The notes beneath the pieces are model-generated. The model saw only the letters and a program-made list of their open reading frames with translations. It did not search any database and was not told the DNA's origin. Below, one piece after another: positions 25,850 through 38,964 of a DNA stretch of 64,000 bases. The stretch is from Paramecium pentaurelia (Eukaryota > Ciliophora > Oligohymenophorea > Peniculida > Parameciidae): assembly GCA_905183005.1 (NCBI GenBank), contig CAJJDO010000048.1, positions 107,498 to 171,497 of the forward strand, written 5' to 3'. How positions within the stretch are numbered: the first letter of the stretch is position 1; every line of letters begins with the position of its first letter. The translations under genes were made by a program, and so were the position numbers.

Positions 25850-26400
25850 TACTATTAACAGTAGCAATACCAATGAAGTTACTGTTTAATGCAAATGACT
25901 AATTTTAAAAATTGATATTATAGTAATGACTATCCTGGAGTAAAATGTTGAATTAATACGAACTAAAATATTATCTTAGGTTGTCAATTATTATTTTGGA
26001 TATCGATTATCTAAACTTTAAATTCAATTTTCTCTATTTTATGCGTGAAAGGATTTATGTATTAATGCATATATAATATATAATATCCAATATTCACTCT
26101 TGAGTGTATATCAATTCAGGTTATACTATAGTATCTATATTCATAACTGCCTTTATATACTTTCTAAAACTTAAGTACTCTCCTAAAAAGCTATTCAACT
26201 AGAATATACAAATATACAACATAAAAAATAAATCGATAAACTTCTTTGCAATTAGTATATCCTTTCTACAATTATAAGATAACTCTAATATAATGCACCT
26301 TAATCTAAATTTTTGTCTTAATTTTCAGTCAACATTCATGATATTTTGTGGAGGAACACTGCACTCTTTTCCTCGAACTTCTTTACTAAAGATTTTATTG
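25850..26400 (-). pseudogene. Unassigned coding-like remnant
   Basis: Minus-strand pieces read protein-like: SKEVRGKECSVPPQNIMNVD, then after one TGA RQKFRLRCIILELSYNCRKD, and further on a hydrophobic stretch VTSLVLLLLIVSHTLPYSLE. They share a strand with the small ORF that follows and may once have formed one gene with it. No domain is recognised. Confidence 0.3.
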
Positions 26401-27559
26401 ATATACTATAAGAACTCAATGAATTTCTATTCACTTTATTAAATACTGTTATTAAACTCATTCAAATTTCTCATACATACCTTAATGTTGTAAATATATA
26501 GTCTTAATATTGATATAATTTTTAAATAAATTATAAGCTAAAATTAGATTTTCATTGAATGGCAATACTCTTTTCTTAACAAATTTTGTTCTCTATTTAC
26601 TTAAATTGGTTATTTCTGAATTTAAAATATCTAGTTTTAATATTAATCTTTAATATTAAGTATTTTTAAATAATTAAACTTATTATTTGAACAAATTTAT
26701 ATATTTATAGGAATAAGTTAATCCATTAATAGAACAGTATTCAAAGTCTTCCCAGCAAATAATTTTGTATTAAGGATATAGATTTCATAAAAATCTAGGT
26801 GATATAGATGATTATGTTGGAAAAATATTGTTAAATAAATTTTTAAAAGATAAATTTATTATCAATGTTTATTTTTAGTTATGCCATTATGAAAAAATTC
26901 TCTACTCTAGGAAATATTAAATTAATTCACTCTTTAAAATAACAAATAATTCATTTTTATTCATGATATTTCTAATTTAACAGACTTTAAATTTTATTTA
27001 TATTTCATATTAATTAATTTTTTTTAATATCTAATTAGTATTATTAAATCAGATTTAATTTATTGATTATATCATAATTTATTCCATTTATGAAAAATCT
27101 TTGATTCAAAATAATTTTGATAAAAATCATATTATAATAAATATAATGGATTAGTAGATTTGAATATTTTTTAAATTATATTAAAATTAAAAAAAGAGAA
27201 GATAAAAAGGTTATAAGAATAATTATAGCCATAATTAATAAACAAATTTAAATCTTGGACATATTTTTCTCTTAATCAAATTCTATTATTTTAAAATTTG
27301 AAAAAGTGAGAGATTATAGACCTTTCAAATTTTGAAAAGAGACAATCAACTTTAGGGTGAAAATAAAATTGCTCTAAAAAGTGTATTTATTATTTGATGT
27401 TTGAAAAATTATTTAATTATAAGTACAAAATTCATTTAAGAAATTTATTTTTTCTTTAACATAAATACAAATCATCTATCGATAATTTCAAAAATCCTTA
27501 ATTTTCTCCTTAGTTAATCATAAATTTAGATAAGAAGGTTAGTAAGTTGAAAATTAAAG
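26401..27559. other. AT-rich spacer, nothing recognised
   Basis: Long low-complexity AT-rich stretch. All frames are short and no repeat or RNA gene is visible. Confidence 0.45.
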
Positions 27560-28718
27560 ATGGATGAATAAGAATTCAACTATCAATTCAATCAGAAACA
27601 AAGATTATCTATAAAACAATAAATTAGCTTATTTATATTTCATAGAATTTTGAAGAATAATTATAAAGCATGCAAGATATGTTAGAATAACATTAAGAGA
27701 TAGACAGTTACTAAAAACAAGAAAGATATTTACTAAAAAAATATAAAAATTTGATGGTTGGTATTAGTATAGAACAACTTAAATATTAAATGATAGAAGA
27801 ATCCTAAGGAATATATTAGTAGTAAAACTAAAACATGGTGTATCAAAAGAAAGAATAGTAAAATTATTAAGAACTTGAAGTAACGATTAACAGAAAAACT
27901 GATCAAATATATGAATTAAAGTTAAAATAGATCAATTAATGTAAATAATTATTATAGAGAACAAGAAAATAAATTAAAAATTCAGGAAAATGGATTAAAA
28001 AAGAAGAAAAGAAAAGCAAAGCATAGCTAATTAATTAATTTGAAATAAGATATATAAAAAAAGAAATCTTTAAATCCTTAAATCTATAACAATAAATAGA
28101 AAAAAAAGGATTAAATCATCTACGAAACAATACAAGAAGCTAAAATAGATGAATTAATAGTCAGTTATAATATTATGAATTTAAATGAATTGATAATAAA
28201 TCAGATATGAAAATGAAAAAATAATAACCATCAAAGAAAAGGAAAACAATTTCAATAAAAACTCATAGAAATAACTAACAAAATTAATTAATATTTATAA
28301 GATTATTAATAATAAAAACAAGAAAAAAAATAGTACTTATGGCAATATATTAATAAATATCAAAATTAGATCAAAACAGTTATAAAATATTTAGATTCTT
28401 ATATTTCTAAATAAATATAACTATGGGGTAATGAAAGTCAGCTGTATCAGTTGTAAATTAATAAATTAAAAGTAATTTGAATCTCATGATGATTTATTCT
28501 AAAATGTTTGACAATTTTTGGAAAACAATCAAGTTACTAATAGATAAGTCTAATATATTTTAATAAATATTCATTAAGAAGGAAAGAATAATGAAAATTT
28601 AGCGAGAAATTATTCTAATGTTCTTTAAAATAGAAATTAAATCAATAATTTTGAGCAACAGTATAATAATAATAATATATCTAATAGATTACATAATACA
28701 AGTAACCTTTTGATATGA
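27560..28718 (+). pseudogene. Gln-rich coiled-coil protein, decayed
   Basis: Opens MDEQEFNYQFNQKQRLSIKQ. After an apparent short intron whose donor looks degraded, it continues as a long coiled coil (NFEEQLQSMQ, ERYLLKKYKNLMVGISIEQL, QELEVTINRKTDQIYELKLK). The frame changes several times after about 28100. The tail recovers as ENNQVTNRQVQYILINIHQE and ends near NNISNRLHNTSNLLI before TGA at 28716-28718. An extra in-frame TGA interrupts the region before the tail. No catalytic or named domain was seen. The consistent order of coiled-coil pieces supports one former gene. Confidence 0.6.
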
Positions 28719-30279
28719 TTTATAGTCTACAAAATAATTCATAGACAGACTAAAAATAAAAATAAATTGTTACTGGAAATTTTTAAATTCAGATGAAATA
28801 GAATTCCAAAAATAAGTGTGGATTTGAAGTATAAAATAAATATTTAAAAATGGAAAATTGATTTGAATATATTTATTTTTATTTTTTTATTGATATTTTC
28901 CAATCAATTTTCACCAGTTAATATTAAAACAATCTTTGATTCTTAAACAATTATAATACTGTGATTGAAAACAAGTAGACCTATTGAAATAAAAATATAC
29001 ATTTTGTATTTTATTCTAAAGATTGAACTTTAAAAATATTCAATAAATTTTAAATTCTATCTTAGGCTAATATTAAAGAAAAAAAAGAAATTTCATTATA
29101 TTAATTAGTTTATATTTAGTATCATTCTTTTGCCTCGTTTACTAATTGCCTAAGAATTTATTGTTAAGTATATTTAATTTATGTTGATGAAGCATAATTA
29201 TTTCGTTTATCTCTTTCTATACTGGAATAGAGCTATTTTTGAGCTATTTTTTTAAATACTAATTATATTACAAAGTCGAACATAATTTTGAATATATTAA
29301 AAAAAGGACAAAAGATTAATAATTAAGAAGCATTTATTTTTCCATTAATTTAAAAATCTCGCAAAATTATTATATATCCTTTATGATCCTTAGAAAAAAT
29401 ATTTCTGATATAATTTTATTTTTCACAAGACTTAAATATTATTTATTATTAAGAGCTGATGAATCCCTATAGAAATTTCTATAAAATTTCTTAAATTAAT
29501 CTATTTTTAGATTTTCTGATACTTATTTCCTAAAATCAACATTAAGTATTAATTCAGCATTACCTTTATATTACAATATGAATAGCTTTTTGATTTAGTA
29601 AAAGAGACATTTTTTCTAAACCATATATAAATCTTCTTAAATAAAGAAAATATTTGAATTGTTAAAAGATAAATATATTAACAATAATTTATATTTTTTG
29701 TTCCAACCTTAAAATTTATATGAATAACAATGAACTTAATTCAGATTTCATAATTTTTACAAAGCCATTCTAAATTTAAAATAAAAATCTAAAGACCTCA
29801 TAACTTAAAAGATAGTATTATTAGGAGAACTAATTAATAAATTTACTATTTTTAGGCTCTTAAAAATATAATTTATAGTTAGATTTCGTTGATTAATAGT
29901 TCTCATATAATCTCATGAAAATGATTTCTTTTTTATTATTAGTTTAGCAATAGTATCATAAAATCTACATTTTAGTTTGATATTTAGGAATTTTTTTTAT
30001 AAATTTCGTAATAAATGAAGTAGAATTTATATGTATTTTATAGGTTTAAAGATATATTTAAAGATTAAGCTATTTAAGGAATTATCAAAATAGATAATAT
30101 GTAAAGACTCTTGGATTAATTCTTATTTTAATGAGATGTTGAAATAATAAAATTAAATTATATGTTTAAAATTATAAGGATAAAGTTTAGTAAATAAACT
30201 GGCAATCTGTTTTCTTACAATTTATATATATATATATTTAATTAGTATCAAACATGATATTTAAATTAATATGTAATAA
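28719..30279. other. AT-rich spacer with a weak coding-like scrap
   Basis: On the minus strand near 29090-29250 about 45 codons look protein-like (SSIPVQKEINEIIMLHQHKL), unassigned. Otherwise no gene. A TA repeat run lies near 30222-30236. Confidence 0.35.
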
Positions 30280-32470
30280 AATCTAGTTTATTGTTTGAAT
30301 CATTCTAATTCATTGGTAATCATATATGCATAGGACTACATCAATGCCAAAGAAAACTTTGCTTAGAATGTTAATATCAACATTAAAATATTATAAAAGG
30401 AAATTAAATACTTCCTTTGTAGACTCTTAAAAATAAACTTCAACAAAATATAGAGGAATTCTAATTAAATGATCCAATTAGACTTAATAGAGCTAAACAT
30501 GAATTCAAATAAGCATTTCTTAAATACAATAAAGATTCTCCTCCTTGATCGAAGAAGAGATGATTGAATCTTCTAAAAAAATATTTCAAGTGATCGAAAA
30601 AATAGATAAATAGTTTCTAGATTTGTTAAGTTCAAACATTGAAGAATCTAGTAATTCTAATCTTTATAATATATCTGAAATTCTATAATTGAATCATCTC
30701 AATTTATGGTAATAACAAAAACAATATTGCAATTAAATACTTTATGAAAAAAATATAATCTAATTTAGGAATATGAAAGTACAGCTATTAAAATGAGAGA
30801 AAAAATAAAGACAATTAATTCTGAATAAATAGGGTAAAAATTAAATCTATATAAAGATTTAATGTCTTTCAAAATTCTAAATTATTAGGAATTAATCATG
30901 GAGATTTTATTGATATAAATCACTTGATAATATTTTAGCAAGGTATTATGAAATTAAATTAAAGAACAGGCTTAATTAATATTTTAGGGTTTTCTTAAAA
31001 TGAAAATACATTAAAAGCCTTTTAAATTGAGTTTTAACAAGGAAAATTATGTTATATAGCAGATGGAAAGATATTAAGGATGTATATATTTATTATTTAA
31101 TTAATGAGATTTATAATGACTAAAATTCTATTAAAGAGATAATTACAAATTATGATTAATTATCTAATTTAAAATGGAAAGGAGAAGAAAATGAAACTAA
31201 ATAAAAAATTGCATTTTGGAATGCTTATTGGGGAAAATAAATTCTAGAATTAAATGGATTATATGGAAGGAAATAGTACTTTTGGATTGAACCATGTAGC
31301 AACTATAGGTTACTTAAGTAATTTAATCTAGTATTCAACTTCAAATAGTTTATGCAGGAAGTGGAAAATAAAAAAGAAAAATTCAAAAGAATTTGTTACA
31401 ATATAATTTTTAAATTATATTAAGTGGTGGAGGAAATAATAATGAATTAGGTGTGAAAGAAGGCTAATGGATAGAATTATGCGATGAAATATTACCTTAA
31501 TAAAATCAATTTATAATTGATATTGGCAAATATAAAGGTGGACATAAGGTTGGATGCTAAAAAAAATTTATATATGAAGATTCCATTTTAACAAAAAATA
31601 AATTAATGTTTGTATTTAGTTTATTTTTAGTCGTGGAGGAGAATTTTAGTTGGAAATTAAAAATGGGAAATGGATATAAAGAGTAATTATTGTTTGTTAA
31701 TAAAATAAATAGAGAATTTTAAGAAATTTTTGTTGGTTATTATTAACATGGATTAAAGAATGGAGTATTCATATAAAGGAATAAAATGAATAATAATTAA
31801 CTATGTAAAGCATTAATTTTATTATCTTTATAGAGGAGGCACTTATGATAATTTAGGTTAAAAGAATGAATGTTGGAGTGAATTAAGTAATAGTTTTCAT
31901 TAATCTCATTTCACTATTTTTAATGGATATTATAAGAATGGAATAAAGTATGGAAAATGGACAAGGATTAAGGAATGGAGATTGGATTGAAATATTTTAG
32001 AATGATGATTAGTAAAATAATTATTGTATTAGATATGCTTAAATAACATTTAAAGGAAAATATATAAATGGATTAAAATAAGGATAATGGGATATTTTGT
32101 ATTAAAATGATAAAATGTATAATTGTAATATTAGAATTATTAGTGGTGGAGGTAATTATAATAAAGATGGAGAAAAATAAGGAAGATGAACAGAAGTTCA
32201 TGAAAATTTTAATTTATATTCATTCAACATTTTGGATGAAGGAAAATATATGTAAGGGAAAAAATTAGGATAATGAAAAATGATAATATAATCTAGAGAA
32301 GAATAAAAAGAATAAATGTATTTGATCATACTTTAGAATAGTTGTGGTAGTTATGAATAAAATGGATTGAAAAGTGGAGAATGGATTGAAATCAACTAAA
32401 AATATGAATAATATCTAGTTTTATATTAAAATGATATTCAAAAGGATGATAATGAATAAAATAAATTAAT
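30280..32470 (+). pseudogene. B-box-like / coiled-coil protein with YwqK-like (MORN-like) repeats, decayed
   Basis: The N-terminal zinc module reads GLHQCQRKLCLECQYQHQ. A coiled coil follows (LKNKLQQNIEEFQLNDP; EEEMIESSKKIFQVIEKIDK) across at least two frameshifts. From about 31100 come tandem glycine/tryptophan repeats of the YwqK/MORN-like kind: SGGGNNNELGVKEGQWIEL, GGTYDNLGQKNECWSEL, YYKNGIKYGKW and NGLKSGEWIEI. Two repeats carry TGA exactly where the repeat consensus has Trp (32187-32189 after GEKQGR and 32274-32276 after KKLGQ). Such repeats form extended beta structures, and their role in ciliates is unknown. Multiple breaks make this a pseudogene; boundaries are approximate. Confidence 0.7.
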
Positions 32471-32879
32471 TAAATTAAAAACATATTTAGTTTATAATAT
32501 CACAATTATAGATATCTGAAATTTAAAGGGATTTCTAATTTAAATAAGATATTTTTTTCAAATATTGTATTGAATTAAGAACATATGATTTCTTTAATTT
32601 ATCAAATTTCATTATTTCTTCATTAAAATCCTAATCAAAATGAGTTTGGATTTCCTTCCTATTCTAAACACAAATAAATATTAAATATTATTTATTAAAA
32701 TATCAAATTATTTTAATTGCTATAGGATATGTAAAATATCTACTAAATTTGTCCAAATATATTTAATGATTTATCATAATTTTCATTTTCTTCTAAAAAC
32801 CTTTTCTAATAATTCATAAATTCTCACTAAAAATTGTATAATAAGGGCATAGAGTAACAAGGATCCAATCAAATAATTA
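32471..32879. other. AT-rich spacer between convergent genes
   Basis: Separates the 3' end of the YwqK-like remnant (+) from the TMBIM stop (-). No gene was seen. Confidence 0.5.
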
Positions 32880-33796
32880 TCAATTGTCAACTATTATTTC
32901 TTAAAATATTTATTAATATATTACTCCTTTACCCATTATGAATTTAGTCTCAAACATTAAATAAAATCCATAGATTATACTGAATAATGCACAATAAAAG
33001 TATTCTAATACGAACACAAATTGTATCAATAATTTAATGAAGACCATTAACATGGCAGTGCTAATAATTAAAATTGCACCATCTATAATTTGAAATTAAG
33101 AATACCTTTGAAAGGAAATTCGCTTTTTTTTACATATACATAAAAGGTCATTGCAGCAATTACAAGAAAAGTATCTCCCCATACTAACCAAACAGTTATG
33201 GTTCCCAAACTTAAAGCCATAAATATGCATATGGTAGTCAATGTAAATCCAAAAAAAATAATATATAGAATTAAAGTTACGTAATGAAGAGGAGCCTAAG
33301 GTTAGTATTATATTTCTTACTTTTCTTGCGGTTTATCCTCCAAAATAACATGTAAATTATAATATTAATGAAATAATTAAAGAAATATAGAATAACCAAG
33401 TAGGCGTGGGATGAATATTACAACTCGCTCCTCCATTGCTCTTACACTGAATTGATTTAAAACGATCATAATCGCACACAATTGGTCCAGGTAACCAACA
33501 GTCGAAATTCATATTCACAAACCAATTTAGCATTTCTGTGTATAATCCTAATGCCACCATTCCCAAATTTATAAAAAATTCAATTGTCAATAAAATGTAC
33601 ACTTTCTTTAGAAAATAAACTCTAACTTAATCATCTGAAAATTCAATATATTCTAAATAATTTAAATATAGATACATTGAAATTAATCCATCTTCTAAGC
33701 TTTTTCATCTTATGTTTCAAATGGTGAGGGATTCTCATATTATTTTAAAGTATCCTTATTTAACAAATAATTATCTTGGCTATAGTTATTGTTCAT
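32880..33796 (-). CDS. TMBIM/LFG (Bax inhibitor-1 related) membrane protein
   Basis: Two 3' introns (25 and 23 nt) are needed to read it. The protein has a short polar N-terminus (MNNNYSQDNYLLN...), then VRVYFLKKVYILLTIEFF opening the first membrane segment. A hydrophilic loop with four Cys follows, then about six more hydrophobic segments with the family landmark ARKAPLHYVTLILYIIFFGF and a C-terminal YGFYLMFETKFIMG resembling the YDTQ-I-G end motif. TMBIM proteins sit in ER, Golgi or plasma membrane and modulate calcium leak and cell death. An A5 run (plus 33701-33705) at residue 34 is one base short. Adding one A joins QDEK to SLEDGLISMYLYLN. Otherwise translation would have to begin at the internal ATG (33675-33677). 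All else is clean, so the gene is probably functional or very recently lost. Confidence 0.8.
33083..33105 (-). other. 23-nt intron 2 of the TMBIM gene
   Basis: On the minus strand it begins GTATTC and ends AATTATAG. Splicing joins SEFPFK to DGAILIIST in frame. Confidence 0.88.
33296..33320 (-). other. 25-nt intron 1 of the TMBIM gene
   Basis: On the minus strand it begins GTAAGAAAT, contains CTAAC and ends CTTAG. Its removal joins GGQTARK to APLHYVTL and keeps the membrane segments in frame. Confidence 0.9.
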
Positions 33797-34512
33797 TTTA
33801 TCAAAGATAATAAAAATATTAAGTTTGTATATGTTAATAAAAGATAAAAATATTTATTAAACTATTCCATATTTTATTTTGATTGCATTTTAAATTTTAT
33901 AAATTAATATAAATTTCAATTATACTAAAATTCAAATCTATAGATTTATTATTGTTAAATTATCGAATTGATTATTGTGAATATTATAATACGATCATAA
34001 AATTATGATGTTGATGCTAACTTTTCTTATGAGTTAATAATTTGGTAATGTTATTTTTTAAATTTGGATAATTTAGAACCCTATAGAACCAGTATTTGAA
34101 CCATTTAATTTTATTTTCATATTGCTAACTAATTCATCTTAAGTAAAATAAATGACTTCGTAATAAATTTCAGTCTAATACTGATTAACTAAAATATCTA
34201 TAGTAAAAAAGAAATATAACCTAATTTGGAGATTAAATGATTTTGCTTTAGATATTAATTACAATAATATCATTGTATGCAAGATAAATATTTATTACTA
34301 CTGTTTTTAATAAATGCTTGTTAACTCCAAATTATGTTATTCTAAAACCTTAACCTTTTATAATTCTTTTTTATGATAAAATAATATTAGATTGATTTGA
34401 TATGTAAAATATTAAAAAATTCTATTTTTGATTAATTCTGATATAGGAATAATTGAACATTATTTTTTATGATAATAAAAATAATGGATTAGTTCACTTT
34501 AATTTGGAATAA
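33797..34512. other. AT-rich spacer, nothing recognised
   Basis: Upstream of the TMBIM gene; no motif or frame of note. Confidence 0.45.
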
Positions 34513-35516
34513 ATTTTTGAAATAACATTTAGAATGTATTTAAAAGTAAAAATGATGATATAGATAAGAGAATAACCTTCATTTTATATTTTCTCATAAA
34601 AGAAGTTAATTTAAATCATAAAAAGAATGATCATAAAATTGAGAATTTAGTTTTTGTTCGAACTTCTTAACCCAATATAGGATTAATTTAATGTTAATAT
34701 TGCTTTTTATAGAGTAAAAATAACATAAATTATCAGTATTTCTTGTATCTAATTTAATACTTAGATGATGTTTTCTATTTTCTAGATTAAATTTCTAGTT
34801 TATTTTCTAATGATTAGTAATTTTAAGAAGAAAATAATTAAGCCTCATTTATTGAATGTATTAATTATAATAATTGAAACTACTTATTTTTTTATGACTA
34901 ATATTTGATATCAATAAATATCTTGTCTTATAACAATAAACATTTTGTGATTGTTAAATTTTAAAGAAATTTTCCTATTTAGATAATACTATTTAAGTAA
35001 TCACATTTATAATTAAATTGAAAGGAAATGGAAACACTCAATTAAGCATTTGTAAAGATTTAATGTCACTTTAATTTATTCAGAATTTTCAACTTATATA
35101 ATATTAACTTTTAGATAAATATCGACAATATTAATCATAGAAATATTAAAATATTTCAATTACAAAAAAGTTTAAACTTCAATAAATCAGAGCATCAAGA
35201 ATGAATCGTTTATATTATACATTAATATCAAATTCAAATAAATTGATAAGAAGGATCTCTTCTTAAGATTAATTTATTATGGATATTTATTTTATATCTC
35301 AAGATGAAAGCTATATAATGTCATCTAAGTTATCTTTTTATGAAATTTCCACTGGAAAAATAGCTTTCGAAATTAGATTAGATGGAGGTTTATAGATGTG
35401 AAAGTAGAGATGGGAAAATCACAATTTTAACCTGAAATAACATTTATATTTATGAAGAAATTAATAAGAAATAATAAAAGAGATGATTTCTAGAAAATTT
35501 TAAGATAAATTTTATA
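34513..35516 (+). repeat. 1004-bp direct duplication, copy 1
   Basis: Repeated at 35518-36521 across the single n at 35517. It contains a short protein-like frame at 35201-35401 (MNRLYYTLISNSNKLIRR..., later SKLSFYEISTGKIAFEIRL) that resembles one WD40-type blade but stands alone. The exact adjacent copies suggest an unmerged contig overlap. Confidence 0.9.
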
Positions 35517-35517
35517 N

Positions 35518-36521
35518 ATTTTTGAAATAACATTTAGAATGTATTTAAAAGTAAAAATGATGATATAGATAAGAGAATAACCTTCATTTTATATTTTCTC
35601 ATAAAAGAAGTTAATTTAAATCATAAAAAGAATGATCATAAAATTGAGAATTTAGTTTTTGTTCGAACTTCTTAACCCAATATAGGATTAATTTAATGTT
35701 AATATTGCTTTTTATAGAGTAAAAATAACATAAATTATCAGTATTTCTTGTATCTAATTTAATACTTAGATGATGTTTTCTATTTTCTAGATTAAATTTC
35801 TAGTTTATTTTCTAATGATTAGTAATTTTAAGAAGAAAATAATTAAGCCTCATTTATTGAATGTATTAATTATAATAATTGAAACTACTTATTTTTTTAT
35901 GACTAATATTTGATATCAATAAATATCTTGTCTTATAACAATAAACATTTTGTGATTGTTAAATTTTAAAGAAATTTTCCTATTTAGATAATACTATTTA
36001 AGTAATCACATTTATAATTAAATTGAAAGGAAATGGAAACACTCAATTAAGCATTTGTAAAGATTTAATGTCACTTTAATTTATTCAGAATTTTCAACTT
36101 ATATAATATTAACTTTTAGATAAATATCGACAATATTAATCATAGAAATATTAAAATATTTCAATTACAAAAAAGTTTAAACTTCAATAAATCAGAGCAT
36201 CAAGAATGAATCGTTTATATTATACATTAATATCAAATTCAAATAAATTGATAAGAAGGATCTCTTCTTAAGATTAATTTATTATGGATATTTATTTTAT
36301 ATCTCAAGATGAAAGCTATATAATGTCATCTAAGTTATCTTTTTATGAAATTTCCACTGGAAAAATAGCTTTCGAAATTAGATTAGATGGAGGTTTATAG
36401 ATGTGAAAGTAGAGATGGGAAAATCACAATTTTAACCTGAAATAACATTTATATTTATGAAGAAATTAATAAGAAATAATAAAAGAGATGATTTCTAGAA
36501 AATTTTAAGATAAATTTTATA
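35518..36521 (+). repeat. 1004-bp direct duplication, copy 2
   Basis: Second copy of 34513-35516 after the one-base gap at 35517, including the same short WD-like frame. Confidence 0.9.
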
Positions 36522-36864
36522 TGTTTTTATATATATAATTATGATATTTAATAATATAGTTCAACATTAAAACCAACATTTAGATTAATGTGAATATCAT
36601 CATTTTTGTATTATAAAAGAATTATTAATAATTCGACTTTGCTATATTGAATACTTAAATAGTACATTTAAAATACCTGAACGACATTTGAAATCTCCAC
36701 CTATCTTAAGTATTATTATTTCACAAATTTTTATTAATTTATTTGACAATAATTTCTCCCTTCATTATTAATCGTTAATATATTGATTTATAAATTTTTA
36801 ATATTTATTCCCCTCTTATAAATAATAATATAATAATAGTTATTGATATAATAAATCAAAGTTT
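36522..36864. other. AT-rich spacer
   Basis: No gene seen. It would hold the 5' region of the Cys-rich gene that follows. Confidence 0.45.
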
Positions 36865-38500
36865 ATGATTTTTAATTTCTATCTGGGATTCCTCCTAATT
36901 TGCTTAGTATTATCTCAACCTAATTGGAGTACTATTTACTCTCTATTCCCAGGTTTAAATGGAACAGATAGTATTATTTAGATTTTCTAATTAGGTTGGT
37001 TTATGAATAATTTATATAGTGGCCCAATAAGTAATTGTGATGGGTAAGATGTATTTGGAGGGCATGGTGTATTTGGAGCGAATTCTTTTGTTTCTTTAAA
37101 TCTTAAACTTCCACCGCATTATTAAGTAAAAATTTCACTCGCTCTTTGGATTTATAACATAAGTTGTAATTAGAATTAACACTTGGGATAATGAGTAATT
37201 CTAATTGATAATCGATAATGGTATATATAAAGAGAAATTTTGGGGGAGTTAAGGAAGTTTTATTTGTAATAATGGAGGCATTAGCTACTATGTGCGATCT
37301 GCATCCTTAAATTATATTCATGAATCACATACTTCCTAATCTCTTGTATTATTAATGACTTCAAATTTAGATGAAGATCCAAATAATGTATAAATTTTTT
37401 AATTCTAGGAATCATGGGATTTCGAGATTTCAAAATTGAGATTATGGAATGTCCTGAAGGTTGCTTATTTTGCTATGATTATATATCTGATTGCAAATTT
37501 TGGAATAATATTGTATCATATTGGCAAAATTCAATTAACTCAGAGGGATGGCTAATTGATAACACTTAATAACTTACTTCAAGTGTTTGTGCTGGTATTC
37601 AGATTGCAGGTGGAACTAATATTTTAAAATAAGGACAAAGTATTAAAAAACTCATCCAAAATGTTCAAAACACTTTAAAATTTATATAGTTTTTAAACTT
37701 TGGGTAATGGGAATTACAGAGAGTTAAAATTTTAATTTAAAAATTGGTGAGTAAATTTGGTAGGTTGGTTAAGATGCTCTGTCTTAATTAATTATTGGAT
37801 GTGTAAATTCTCAATTAGTGAATATCAATAATTTAGTCTTAAATATAGATCATTCATCCCCTGAAATAGAATTAGTAATGTAAACGGAGAATAATTAGCC
37901 ACAAAACGCATTTTGGGGTGTTTAATCATTTGATATATACATAGTTAAATGTTCAATTGGTTGTGAAGATTGTTATGGAGGATTAGAAACTTAATGCAAT
38001 AATTGTTTAAAAAAATGGGGATTTTTAGATGGTAAATGTATTCCTGGTAAAAATTTATATAAATCAATAAGCTCCTCCATTAGAATATACTAATATTAGA
38101 ATCTATTAATCATAAGGTTTAAAAGAAAAATTTTATCAATTCATTGTAATTATACATTGAAGAGTTAGATCAAACTATTACTGAAATTGGTTAAAAAAAG
38201 CTAATTATAGATAAAAGTATTATATTTAGCTCTTTTTTGATTTCAGTTAAGTGTTAAGAAAAAATTAAAATTGACAGCTTTTTAAGAAATTGTAATTAAT
38301 GTGATAATGCTTAAATTTCTTATTCAAATTATTGTCTTAATCAAAGTAATATTGTAAATTTCAGTGTAATATTTGCAGATATTGTTTAATCTGAAAAAGA
38401 ATTAATAATTAATATTTTACAAACAAAAGTAGAAATTCTACAGGTAATATTATTGAATAATATTGAAACAGAAGTTTATATATTGAAAATTGAATTATGA
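36865..38500 (+). pseudogene. Secreted/membrane Cys-rich receptor-like protein, frameshifted
   Basis: A clear signal peptide (MIFNFYLGFLLICLVLSQ) opens the frame. Two copies of a Paramecium extracellular module follow: a beta-rich part (TWDNEQFQLIIDN; LLMTSNLDEDPNN) that ends in W-G-x-R/Q-x-F and a C-x3-G-C-x2-C cluster. The first copy gives ESWGFRDFKIEIMECPEGCLFC. The second gives NAFWGVQSFDIYIVKCSIGC, then CNNCLKKWGFLDGKC. A further Cys-bearing stretch (SFLRNCNQCDNAQISYSNYC) precedes the TGA at 38498-38500. At least three frame changes (near 37180, 37395 and 37790) separate the modules. A 21-nt GTATAA...TCTAG segment near 37388 is a possible intron. The protein would have been surface-exposed; function unknown. 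Confidence 0.65.
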
Positions 38501-38964
38501 TTAATGATTTAATTTAGATTATGTTATAAATTATTGATTTTCATAAAAATCGATTAATATTTCGATTCAAGATTAATTATTGGACAATTTATTTTTATTT
38601 TTGAAATAAACATTAAGAAAATATTTTAAAGAAAATAAAATGACAATTAAGTAAATCTAACATCCCAGTTCAAATTTAGCATCTTAATCCAAAAAAACAA
38701 TTATTCTGAATAGATTCATCAGGAATAAAGCAAATATATATTTTTTTAATTTATTTTAAGCTTAATAAAATTACCTATATATTTACAACTAATCTTTCAA
38801 AAATGAATCAACTTCAAGCCAAGCAAATAAAACTGGATTTTTTAGTTTTCATTTAAATTAATGCTTTATCTCTAAAAAAATTCATAGTTCATATGTGAAA
38901 TTTGTTCATAAAAATAAAGTAATATATTTTAATTAATGATATTTGTTCATCTATTGATTTTATA
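38231..38964 (+). repeat. 734-bp segment copied at 53686-54419 (copy at home locus)
   Basis: Runs from inside the last coding part of the Cys-rich gene through the intergenic DNA to codon 10 of the H-type lectin gene. Both flanks continue the local genes, so this is the original context. The second copy lies 15 kb away directly after a single n. Confidence 0.9.

Noticed and set aside
33357..33602. 81-residue minus ORF under the standard code
   Set aside because: It is the middle of the TMBIM gene, cut short because TAA is read as stop instead of Gln.
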